Origin: Desmodus rotundus
Lineage: Eukaryota; Chordata; Mammalia; Chiroptera; Phyllostomidae
Assembly: GCF_022682495.2 (NCBI RefSeq)
Contig: NC_071389.1
Location: 103,705,951 to 103,769,950 of the forward strand
Length of the DNA: 64,000 bases
Direction: 5' to 3'
Shown here: positions 23,720-32,776 of the stretch, in pieces
Numbering within the stretch: the stretch's first letter is position 1
How the letters are laid out: every line of letters begins with the position of its first letter
Translations under genes and position numbers: made by a program
Notes under the pieces: generated by a model
The model's input: the letters and a program-made list of their open reading frames with translations, nothing else
Database searches by the model: none
Told to the model about the DNA's origin: nothing

Positions 23720-23955
23720 AAGCCCTGGCAGGGTGGCTCAATTGGTTGAAGTATTGTCTCATAAACCAAAATAAAAAAGTTTGCAAGTTTGATCCTTGGT
23801 CAGGGCCCACACCTAGGGTTGGGGCATGTGCAGGAGACAACAGATTGAAGTTTCTCTGTCACAACAATGTCTCTCTCTCTCTTTCTCTCTCTATTCCTTC
23901 CTCTCTCTTTGAAGTCAATGAACAGAGTCTCAGGTGAGGATTAAAAACAGTTAAA
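23720..23955 (+). mobile_element. Ves-type SINE
   Basis: Begins GCCCTGGCAGGGTGGCTCAA (tRNA A-box-like), has GTTTGATCCTTGGTCAGGGC (B-box region), a long CT-rich stretch 23869-23911, and the CTCAGGTGAGGATTAAAAAC tail typical of the family. Confidence 0.92.
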
Positions 23956-24061
23956 AAAAGAAGATCATAAAAGAATAGAAAATACACATTCAGGATTTAT
24001 TGCAAAAATCTGCATATCAATGGATTGTGCTGTTCAAACACCATGTTGTTCAAGGGTTAAC

Positions 24062-24065
<4 letters not shown>

Positions 24066-24096
<31 letters not shown>
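24066..24096. repeat. (TG)n microsatellite
   Basis: About 15 TG units abutting the right terminus and TA of the Tigger-like element. The strand phase is opposite to the (AC)n on its left side. Confidence 0.95.
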
Positions 24097-24097
<1 letters not shown>

Positions 24098-24129
24098 ACC
24101 CACTTCTCTGGAGAACACTAACACACCAC

Positions 24130-24478
24130 CCAAAACAGGTGAATTTATTAACAGGTGAATGGACAAATAATGGAATTCTCAGCAATAAAAGAAACACCGT
24201 TGAAACCTGCAATTGTGGAGATGAATCTTGAAAACATTATGTTAAGTGAAAAAGACAGAGAAGAGTTCATATTGTATGCTTCCATTTACATGAAATTTTA
24301 GCAAAGACTAATCTATAACATCACATAAAAGATTAGTGATGGCCTGAAATTGAGGTGACTTGACTAGGAGAAGCATAAGCAACCTTTGGGGTGATGGAAA
24401 TGTTCTTGATTGTGGGGAGACAATTTTGGCATATCCATGTGACAAACACAAATTATATTTCAATAAAGTTGATTTTAC
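24130..24478 (+). mobile_element. L1 3'-end fragment
   Basis: AACAGGTGAATGGACAAATA, GAAAAAGACAGAGAAGAG, CATTTACATGAAATTTTAGC and the final TTTCAATAAAGTTGATTTT are the standard 3' end of an older L1. Confidence 0.75.
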
Positions 24479-24479
24479 A

Positions 24480-25489
24480 GACAAAAATTAGCCAGCCCTG
24501 GGGAGGGGATAAGCTTCTCCAATATATTTATTGATACTTCAATCCATGTCAAAGGAATTTAGATGACCAAGCAGAATCTAAGTTTCATTCATTCATTCAT
24601 ACTTTCACTCCCTCATCTATTCATTCATTTATTGGGTCATGATGAGTTGCTTACTATGTGCCAACCCTTGGTCCAGGCAGATTTGGCCCAAGTCCATCTG
24701 AAGAACAGAGGGGTGATGAGCAGTCCTCACTGGACTTCTATCTACTTCCAGGCAGTAATGCCAACTATTCTCACCCTTCCTCTCCTCTTCATAGATGACT
24801 CATTATAGAACTGACGCGGCAACTTAGAAACCGGGCTGGTATCAGAACCAGTCAACACCATATTTTCTCAAATACAAATTGGATGTCTGAGTGGAGCTTG
24901 ATTTCCAGATTTAACATAAACTCTGGAGCCACTGTCTCCATGTGCATAACTGCAAACCCAAAAAAGCAGCTTAATTGCCAAGCAGTTTTTCATCAAGGAA
25001 TGCTCCCCAAGACAGTTTTGAAAGGACATTTAAAAAATAGACTTAAATTTCATGAGGTCTTCAATGCAAATGAGTTGGAAGTCCTCGCTCCAGCTTCAGC
25101 TGGATTTGCCAAATGGACAAGTTCCAAATAGTATTCTTATAAGCTGTTTGGGTCTTAGACCAGGTAGCTAATCTCTGTCTAATAAAGACAACATTAAAAT
25201 ACACAGTCTTGCAGCCAGTAGTGATAGTGATCTTGCTTTTGTATTTAAAGAATTCATTTCTAAATGCTTTCAGTAACGTTAAAATTGCTTCTCAGACTTG
25301 AGAATTCATTAAAAGAGAAATGTTTGATCATAAATCAAATATCTGAATTTTGTGAAGTGTATTGTTTTTGAAATTCATTATAATGGAGATATATATATAT
25401 ATTTGAGGAAGTTATAGTGTGCCTTTTTGTGTGAAAGAAGTGAGACCCTGTTGAAGGGCATAACTCGAATTGCAAAGATTGCACACTTT
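24480..25489. other. Low-copy DNA, no gene seen
   Basis: Apart from a short CATTCATTCATT stretch at 24586-24632 and a possible ancient repeat following it, I see nothing assignable. A plus-strand frame at 24883-25131 (82 codons) has no recognisable similarity. Confidence 0.4.
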
Positions 25490-25667
25490 CCTTGATAGGG
25501 GAAGTGTCGTCAAGGAACATGTATAAAGGACACATGGACAAAGCCAAAGGGGGTAGGATTTGAAGGTGGGAGGTGGGGATGGGTGGGGCAGGGAGGAGTG
25601 GTGGGGGGAAATGGAGACAAGTGTACTTGTACAGCAATAAGAAAATTGAAGATTACTAAAACAAAAA
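25490..25667 (+). mobile_element. 5'-truncated bat L1 3' end
   Basis: TATAAAGGACACATGGACAA, a G-rich polypurine tract (25562-25612) and a tail ACAAGTGTACTTGTACAGCA then AATAAG match the 3' UTR of the L1 at 57660-57890 (opposite strand). Confidence 0.7.
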
Positions 25668-27339
25668 GTTCTGAGATGGACCGTCTGAGAGAGGCTGCAG
25701 GACATGGATGGGAAGTGAGCACAGTTCAAGCCAGGAAGGTGGTCCAGCCAGTCCCACAGCAAGCTGAATGCACTAATGAACTATGCTCACATTAATCTGG
25801 GGGCAGGAATCAGAGTCTGCTCTCAGACTGTTAGAGAGTCACAAAAGAATCATCAGAATATTAAAGGAATTCACAAAGAGAAACAGATCAAATAGACAGT
25901 GAACGGTGTTTTGCTGAGTAAGGGATAACTACAATCAGTGACTGGGGTGAAAAGTATGACGAGACCAGGCTCAGCATCACCACTGCCCATCCGATCAGAC
26001 AGACAGAGACTGAGACAGAACAGCGTGTGTGCAGTACAGGAAATGCTGTCCTCTTCCAGGCACACCCACGCACACAAGTAGCCTTTCCCGTCACAGCGGC
26101 CATCTGCGTGGATGACAAATCGGCACGCACACAAAACCGTTACACATGCACTTACACGGGAGCGAACCCAGACACTTTTATTTACACTTTAGAAAGCAAA
26201 CAGCTGCCCAGAAGGAATGGTTAGGAAACAAAAACAGATTCCCCTGTACTGTTTGAAAGGTGTAGGTGTTCGTTCACCTGTATAAATAATTTTTCTGGCA
26301 ACAGCGGCTAACATTTACCACTCAAAAAGTTGACAATTTCAAGTACATAAAAGTCACCTAAGTTTTTCTCTGCCTTTATTTTATCTGGTACATTCTCATA
26401 GTAATAAGCTGACTCATGCACTCAAAGCATTTCAGGTAAAAGAAATTCAAATCTTTATTAGTAGGAAATGGGAAACGTGAGCACTCCCTCAGTCACCATC
26501 CATGTAACAGTACTAAATTTCTCTCATTATTTCCTGAAAGGGAGAGAGTGGGGGACATAGGCCTATCTGTACAATTCAAAGCAGAAAAATATCATTTAAA
26601 AACAAACACAAAGGTGGGCCTGCCACACTTTTATCTCAGTTTCCTCAGCTGTTAAAAGTGATGTCCAGTGCGGCTGCATTGCCACCTGCTTTCTTCCCAG
26701 CTGCCTCTCTGCCCTCACCCACAAAACTATGCCTCTGGGAGCTGCTCATCGTTGTCACTTGTCATACAGCCTGCACTTGCATATCCGGGGCTTCACGTGA
26801 AATTTCAGAATCTCCAAAGACACTACATAGGCTTGCTCTAAGTGTCCTGTTAGTGCAGTTTGGCAAATATCCCGAATTAACTTCAACTCTACATTACAAG
26901 TGTCCAATACAAGATAGGGCTAAGTGCAGCTATGGCCTTCTGGGCTGGCCAGAGGCTCTGGAGAGCTCAGGACAGAAACCCTAGTGACCCCAAAATGAAG
27001 TGACTGCTGACACCTGCCTCTTTATCACCACAGAACAGTCCCCCGAGAGACAGAAACACCTGAGAGAGTGGCTGGATTCTGGGCAAATGGGTTGCAGTGA
27101 ATATCTTCAAAGGCCATCAGCCCCTGTGCCCCACTTCCCCCCACCCCCCATAGAAAGCATCAACCTTCTGCCCACCCCACCAGCATGAAGGACAGCAACC
27201 ACTGACACAGAACCCAGACCTCTCTGATGATCTTCTCTCTCCCCTGCTCCAGTGCTCTCTGTCACTCTAGGCTTTCTACCTGCTCATTTGAAGTGCACTT
27301 TGGTTTTGGTTGCTAGAAATGAGGCCATTATAGAGCTGA
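25668..27339 (-). other. GJA3: GJA3 3' flank and probable 3' UTR
   Basis: Immediately downstream of the GJA3 stop. No other gene is seen. The 3' UTR must run through part of 27339-26100; its end is not certain (see the polyadenylation signal). No mobile element is recognised between 25800 and 27339, which is unusually clean for this window. Confidence 0.5.
26454..26459 (-). terminator. Candidate polyadenylation signal for GJA3
   Basis: AATAAA on the minus strand (TTTATT on the plus), about 880 bases after the stop codon. Another AATAAA lies at 26375-26380. Nothing in the sequence decides between them. Confidence 0.35.
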
Positions 27340-28683
27340 CTAGATGGCCAAGTCATTGGGTCTGGCCCGACTGCCACTGGACTTACTGGCCTTGCTTGAC
27401 TGTCTGGGGTCTGTGGGGGACAAAGGGGAAATGTGCATCTCGACAGCAGTGGTCACTGCCTGCTGCCCCTCATCTGGAGTCACTTGCAGTCTGCTCTCTC
27501 CCAAGCTGCTGCTGTCCCCATTCCCCAGCAGGACAGACTCCTTGCTGCCTGCTCTGCCCTCCTGTGGGAGTGGCTGGGGGCTGCCTGGTGGGGTAAAGGA
27601 GGAAGATGTGGACACAGGTGAGGAGACCTTCCTAATAGATGTCTGCTGCTCGGTCTCCTGGTTGGCCCAGTTCTGCTCTGTCATTAGCAGGTGATGGTTA
27701 CTATTGTACAGTTTTTCAGGGAGGCTCTTCCCCCATGTCAGGGATGGGGCTGCTACATTGAAGTTGGTTGCTGGTGGAAGGGAGCCGGGACAGGCTGTGG
27801 CCACTGCCTGTCCCAGGGAAAAGGCAGAGTGAGTATAGTAAGGAGGGCACCCCACAGTACCAGTGGTGGTAATAAGGTGGGAGGGCAGTGGGCTCACACC
27901 CTCAGGTTTTGTGGCCCCTGTCCTTGAATCGTGGGTATCTTGGCCATAGTGGCTGGTCACGCCCTGTTTAAGCTTCCTCCAGCCCAGGTGGTATATCTCC
28001 AGCATGTTGAGTAAGAGGGACAGGCAGGCCACAACCAGCATGAAGATGATGAAGATGGTCTTCTCTGTGGGCCTGGAGATGAAGCAGTCCACTGTGTTGG
28101 GGCAGGGCCACCTGTCACAGCGGTAGAGGGGCTTCAGCTGAAAGCCATACAGAAAGTACTGTCCAGCAATGAAGCCCACTTCAAATAGTGTCTTAAAGAT
28201 GATGTTGAAGACATAGGTGCGGAGCAGGGCCCCGGTGATGCGGACCTTGCCATGGTCATTCCACAGGGGGTTCTTCTCCTTCTGGCTGTGGTCTCTGGAT
28301 GAACACCGAGCAGCAGATCTGAGACACAGGCAGCCTCCCTTTACCTGCTCTAGTTCTTGCCCTCTCTTCCTCTGTTCCATGCGCACGATGTGCAGCACGT
28401 GCCCCAGGTAGATGAGAGTGGGCGTGGACACAAAGATGATCTGCAGCACCCAGAAGCGGGTGTGGGAGATGGGGAAGGCCTGGTCATAGCAGACGTTCTC
28501 GCAGCCTGGCTGCTGGGTGTTGCAGGTGAAGTCTGACTGCTCATCTCCCCACACTTCCTCGGCAGCTGCTCCGAGCACCATGATCCTGAAGATGAATAGG
28601 ACTGTCAGCCACACCTTGCCAATGACTGTGGAGTGCTCCTGTGCATTCTCCAATAGTCTCCCCAGGAAGCTCCAGTCACCCAT
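27340..28683 (-). CDS. GJA3: Gap junction alpha-3 protein (connexin 46)
   Basis: Connexins form hexameric hemichannels that dock into gap junctions; connexin 46 couples lens fibre cells and is needed for lens transparency. The 447-codon frame begins [20 protein letters not shown], the connexin 46 N-terminus. Four membrane segments lie at about 21-43, 76-98, 152-174 and 206-228. The docking cysteines are complete: C54, C61, C65 (CX6CX3C) and C189, C194, C200 (CX4CX5C), with the SRPTEKT motif after the second loop. The C-terminal tail keeps connexin 46 landmarks: [13 protein letters not shown] (330-342), the [10 protein letters not shown] segment and the end RARPNDLAI. Human connexin 46 is 435 residues, so the length is normal. 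Unusual points are a cytoplasmic loop (about 113-146) with three extra cysteines (118, 120, 127) in place of the usual acidic, Glu-rich stretch, and lower GC than the human gene. The start follows a splice acceptor by 17 bases, as expected for a one-coding-exon connexin. A close paralogue is the only alternative. Confidence 0.95.
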   Translation of the reverse strand: MGDWSFLGRLLENAQEHSTVIGKVWLTVLFIFRIMVLGAAAEEVWGDEQSDFTCNTQQPGCENVCYDQAFPISHTRFWVLQIIFVSTPTLIYLGHVLHIVRMEQRKRGQELEQVKGGCLCLRSAARCSSRDHSQKEKNPLWNDHGKVRITGALLRTYVFNIIFKTLFEVGFIAGQYFLYGFQLKPLYRCDRWPCPNTVDCFISRPTEKTIFIIFMLVVACLSLLLNMLEIYHLGWRKLKQGVTSHYGQDTHDSRTGATKPEGVSPLPSHLITTTGTVGCPPYYTHSAFSLGQAVATACPGSLPPATNFNVAAPSLTWGKSLPEKLYNSNHHLLMTEQNWANQETEQQTSIRKVSSPVSTSSSFTPPGSPQPLPQEGRAGSKESVLLGNGDSSSLGESRLQVTPDEGQQAVTTAVEMHISPLSPTDPRQSSKASKSSGSRARPNDLAI

Positions 28684-28714
28684 TGCTCCTCACTGTCAGC
28701 CTGTAAAGAAACAT
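28684..28714 (-). promoter_or_regulatory. GJA3: Splice acceptor and 5' UTR start of GJA3 exon 2
   Basis: On the minus strand TTTCTTTACAG precedes GCTGACAGTGAGGAGC and then the ATG. The pyrimidine tract and AG are good, and ATCAAC about 20 bases upstream could serve as branch point. Connexin genes typically have a noncoding exon 1 and the whole coding region in exon 2, so this supports an original gene copy rather than a retrocopy. Confidence 0.8.
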
Positions 28715-28869
28715 GCTTGTTGATATGCAGGTAGGACAGGTGAGCTCAGGTCCAACCAGCTGAAGGGGCAGGTGTGCCCGTGCTTAGGGTTTGGAATGGA
28801 GTGTCATTGGAATGGCCTTGCTGTCCTCTCACTTCCCGAAGTGGGCTATGCTGCATAGCTCTCTCCAAA

Positions 28870-29395
28870 GCTCCTATGTGTTTATGCTTGTGAACATGTT
28901 TGTGTGCATGTGTACACACATGGTTCCACATGTGCAGGCGTGCATGCACGCACACAGAACCCCCTGCACCTGCACATAGGTTTACACTGGCGCATGTGCA
29001 TGCATCTATGCAAACACACACATGTGTACAGAGGAGCATTCACATGTATAGCCATGCACATGCGAATGCACATGCATGTGCACATAGGCACAGCTGTGTG
29101 CATGCACATGTGTGTACACCCGACTATGTGAGCATGTGCATGGACTGTGTCAGTATGCATTTGTACATGTATCCATGTGTAGCACTGTTGCATGCCATGC
29201 ATTCAATGTTCGCACAGGTGCGCGCGAATGCACACACAACGCTTTCACATGTGTGTGCACACATGTCATATACTGGCACACACATTTACTTACATGCATG
29301 CACACATGTGTACACACATAAGCGCACATGCATGTGCATATGCATGTACACGTGTACGGTGTGTATACTTATTTCTGTGTGTCTGTATATATCAC
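28870..29395. repeat. Degenerate alternating purine-pyrimidine (CA/TG/CATG) tract
   Basis: About 500 bp dominated by ACAC, TGTG, CATG, TGCA and GCGC steps without a perfect unit, for example TGCATGCACGCACACA near 28940 and CACATGCATGTGCATATG near 29325. Such sequence favours left-handed DNA and slippage. All frames in it (up to 171 codons) are Cys/His/Met/Thr-rich by-products of the repeat. Confidence 0.85.
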
Positions 29396-29479
29396 CCTCT
29401 AGTGTTCCATGCTGACTTCAACCATGGTGTATGGCACCAATACAATACAGACCTATGTTATCCTACATAGCATGGATTA

Positions 29480-29565
29480 AATGAGACAAACAAAGACTAC
29501 TTAACTCAGTTCAGAGATGAGGAAACAAGCTAGAAAGATAAGTGACTTGCCTAAGGGACATGGAC
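29480..29565 (+). mobile_element. MIR fragment
   Basis: The core-like phrase CAGAGATGAGGAAACAAGCT followed by AAGATAAGTGACTTGCCTAAG matches the MIR core (gaggaaactgag ... gacttgcccaagg). Confidence 0.65.
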
Positions 29566-30469
29566 CTCTCCCAGCCTCCTCACTCCTCCCTGGGCTCTTC
29601 CAGGCTTGGTCTCTACAGGAGCCCTGGGGCTTCCTGTGCTGCGGGCCATTCCTAATCTTGCCCATCCTGCTCATGTGAGGTTACAGCAGCATTCTCCCAA
29701 GTTGCACCATGCCCATTCCACCTTCATAACTACCGCCTTTGTTAATCTGTTACCTCCTCCACTTCTGACTTCCCTTTTGACTTTTTCTCTTTGCAAATGT
29801 TGCATAAATAGTTCACTCAGCTCACATGAATTCCCACTGTCCGTGGCTCCATCTGTAAAGTAAGGACATGGTCATACACAGTGAACTACACTCAGATAGA
29901 GGGAGTAAGACCCGTGGGCCCTCTTTGTGAAGGTGACAGTGCTCCTCAGACACAGGGGACCAAGCCTACACATAGTTCTCCATGTTGTCTCTGCTCAAAC
30001 AGGCCAGATGCTCCCACTGGAATTAAGGACAGAGCTTGCTGTTCTCACGACCAGTCTGTGCAGTAAGGAAAGTGGGCTAAGCTGTGAGTGTACATACAAT
30101 TCTCCAGGGGAATAAACAAAACTCTATCATAGTGACCCTTAAAATGCTTAACAATACGAATTTTTAGGAGTTGGTTTAAAGGCAAATAAACAAACAAAAC
30201 CTTACTCCCTCTGATCTAAAAAAAAAATAGGCCGATGTTAACCCTCTTTTAGAGTAAACTTCTAACTCTTTGCTTTGCTCATTGGAGCTCTGCAGAGAAA
30301 TCTTAGTCTTCATGTACCTTAGCAGCCTCCTTGCCCCATATTGTCATTGCTGTTGGCTCTACTGTCCATGATCTTAGGGAGTAACAAGTTTTCATTGAGA
30401 AACATAACTATTGAACATAAAATGACTCACTCTCCCATGAAGGATGTCAGATGTCAGGGAACTGTTCTA
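29566..30469. other. Low-copy intronic DNA, nothing recognised
   Basis: No repeat family, promoter or coding exon can be supported here. Short open frames on the plus strand have no recognisable similarity. Confidence 0.4.
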
Positions 30470-30592
30470 GGTTACATGGCAGGGGCGTGAGATGCAACCA
30501 CACATTGATGTTTCTTGCCCTTTCTTTCTCTCTCCCTTCCCCTCTCTAAAATCTGAATAAATAAAATCTTTTGAAAAAATTTTGTAAAAACA
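30470..30592 (+). mobile_element. 5'-truncated Ves-type SINE
   Basis: Keeps the B-box-distal half: ACATTGATGTTTCTTGCCCT, a CT-rich run and the AATCTGAATAAATAAAATCT tail. The tRNA-like head is missing. Confidence 0.75.
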
Positions 30593-32505
30593 TGGGCTCT
30601 ATCTTGAGATCTATTGGTGGAGATGGGAAAGTTCAGGTAAACGGGGAGCTCTACAATGGTAGAGCTATTTCCCTGAAGAAGGATATTAATATTAGAAGGT
30701 GTAGCCAGGGAAGAGCAGGATTTGAACTGGGCCTAGGAGATGTGGCTTTGAGTAGAAGGGAGGGTGAAGGGACTGCATTTCAAGAACAGAACGATGTTCC
30801 CATGGCAGTGGGGATACGTGTGATCATTGAAACAGGGCATTGGGTCAGAAAGCAGTGAATTTAAGGGCTGCTTGAGCATGTGGAGCTAGGCTGTGGCCAT
30901 GTTTGCACACAGTAGCCATTCAGTAAGCACTGATGGTGCACATGAACCAAAGCACTAGAGAGCCACTAACCCACATAGGGTAGAGAGATGCCGAAGTGTT
31001 GTTCAACAAAGAAGTCCACAGCAACCCAGGGAGGATGTAGTGATCTCCGAGTGAGGGTTGAAGGCTGAGCTGGATGACGGGAGGGGCGAATGAAAAAGAG
31101 AAAAAACAGAGAGGAGACACTCTGAACACAAAAATTAAGGCAGCATTGCAGTGCCTGACCAGAGACAGGGATGAGAGAGTACGAATGAAAGACAAGTCTT
31201 ACATGCCTGAGCCTTGTGAGTGGGAAAGTTATGGGTGAAGAGGGAGGTGCGGAGGGAGGGTTTAAAGAGAAGGACATTGGGGGAGGGGTGCTAACTTGAG
31301 AATGGAAGAGGAGATGAAGACTTTGGTTTGGTGACTGTGTGGGTTAGAAGCAGTGGTGGGAGATTTGACTGAAAGTGTTCAGTGGGAAGCTGGAGATGAG
31401 GGGTTGGAAGCAGCTGGGAAGAGGGTCCACAGGGTGGCTCCTCCTCTCCCAGGTGAGAACCAAAGTGCAAAGAACAGTTTAGAGACACACGTCACAAAAA
31501 ATGTGGCAGAAAGGAAGAAAAGGATACCAAATCAACTCATTGCCCCTGGCGCCTGTAAAGGTGGCCAATGTGTGGTGGGTGCTTTGTGAAGGGCACCTGA
31601 TCTGACAAGGTGGGTGAGGGCCAAGGACTGAGCAGAGCTGGAGATCAGAGACTTTCCCTGCAGACAGTGGAGGGAAGAGACCACCCTCAGGGTGTCCTGA
31701 CAAGTTCTGCCAGAGAGTCCACCTTGTTTGTGTTCTATTAGATTCTTGAAATTTGTGCCTGGAAACTTGTTTTCTCCTTTCATATTTTATCTTCATAATT
31801 GCTCCCCCCTTAGTTTCCGGCAAAGTTCTTTCAGGAAATTTTAGACAATTTTAGAAATTGTAGGAGGAAAATGGCCGGGTAGTTCCTGAGTGCTTGTAAA
31901 GACCAGACACTTCAGGGCCAGCAGATGATAGGAAACCCGGAGGGCCTGGGAGGTGAGAAGTCACCCAGGATCCGGAGAGCCTGCCTCTCCTTCTGGCTTC
32001 AGAAGGCATATTCCCTTGAGAGCAAGATTGAGAATTGGGGTGGCCCGGAGTTGAGGAGGCCTGTGGAGGACTTTGCAGAGGTGACTAATGGTGTCAGCAT
32101 TCTTCCGAGCCTTCAAGAAGGAAGGAAAGGAAAAAGAGGCCCTGTGATCTCACAGTAAGGAGGACATGGATGGTCCTCAAGTGACCAGTCAGTGGCAAGA
32201 CAGGGACAAAACAAGAAATCTGGGAAGGGCTTAGGAAGCAGTGTACTGGTGTAATGGAAGGAAGATTTAGACATCACTTGCTCGATGAATCTAGAATTTA
32301 AAGAAAAGAGAGACCAAAGAATTTCCTAAAATCAACCAAAGTTGGGTACAGGTCCAATGGAGGTGTTTTAGGTATAGAGAAGGCTGTAGGTATTTGACAT
32401 CAGTGGATTGAGTCCTGAGGAATGAGGAGGATGGAGGGAGGGTCAGGCTCCTCGTCAAGCATTCAAGTACAGGTGGGAGGATGAGATGGGAGGTATGGGA
32501 CAAAA
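30593..32505. other. Purine-rich low-copy or ancient repeat DNA
   Basis: Strongly purine-rich on the plus strand (GGGAGG, GAGAAGG). Stretches resemble, with 33190-33720 and 10990-11300, an ancient medium-reiteration repeat that I cannot name. The many Ser/Pro/Leu-rich minus-strand frames reflect base composition. Confidence 0.4.
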
Positions 32506-32521
32506 GTTCTTCAAAGTGTTG

Positions 32522-32760
32522 CCCTGGATGGGTGGTGCAGTTGTTTGTACCATCATCCTATAACCCCTATAACCTTAAAGAGTTGCGGGTTTAATCCTTG
32601 GGTGGGGCATATACCTGGGTTGTGAGTTTGATACCCGGTTGGATTGTGTGTGGGAAGCAACTAGTCAACGTTTCTCTCTCACATTCATCTCCCCCGCCTT
32701 ACTCTCTCAAAAATAAATAAGGATATCTTTGGGTGAGGATTAAAAACAATTACAAAAAAA
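32522..32760 (+). mobile_element. Ves-type SINE with target duplication
   Basis: Starts CCCTGGATGGGTGGTGCAGT, has GAGTTGCGGGTTTAATCC (B-box) and the tail GGGTGAGGATTAAAAACAAT. Target duplication GTTCTTCAAAGTGTTG at 32506-32521 and 32761-32776, one mismatch. Confidence 0.92.
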
Positions 32761-32776
32761 GTTCTCCAAAGTGTTG

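Larger units (their letters stand above)
23250..24063 (+). mobile_element. Tigger/MER2-like element carrying two SINEs
   Basis: Left end CAGTTGATCTGAACAACATG at 23250 and right end TGTTCAAGGGTTAACTG at 24063 are inverted termini of the same type as 21037-21386. The unique interior (23250-23404, 23639-23719, 23956-24063) is about 350 bp, the same as that element; the rest is two inserted SINEs. Confidence 0.72.
22740..24125 (+). mobile_element. Old interspersed repeat split by a microsatellite and a Tigger-like insertion
   Basis: 22740-23228 (GGTTAATTTTATGTTTGA ... GTGGGTGGGCCTCATCCAAT ... GGTCTCCAGCTTATGGACTG) and 24095-24125 (TTCTCTGGAGAACACTAACA) are consecutive parts of one mammalian repeat that I recognise by phrase but cannot name with confidence. 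Between them are (AC)n, a Tigger-like element and (TG)n. Confidence 0.5.

Noticed and set aside
23720..23800. tRNA gene
   Set aside because: It has tRNA-like promoter boxes but is the head of a SINE, with the CT-rich middle and A-rich tail following. The same holds for the other SINEs.
27340..28683. GJA3 as a retrocopy or as GJA8, GJA9 or GJA10
   Set aside because: A splice acceptor lies immediately upstream and no A-tail or target duplication is seen, which argues against a retrocopy. The N-terminus, second extracellular loop and tail blocks fit connexin 46 and not the others.
28900..29415. A 171-codon plus-strand frame rich in Cys, His, Met and Thr
   Set aside because: It lies wholly in the alternating CA/TG tract. 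Long frames arise on both strands there because the repeat has few stop codons.
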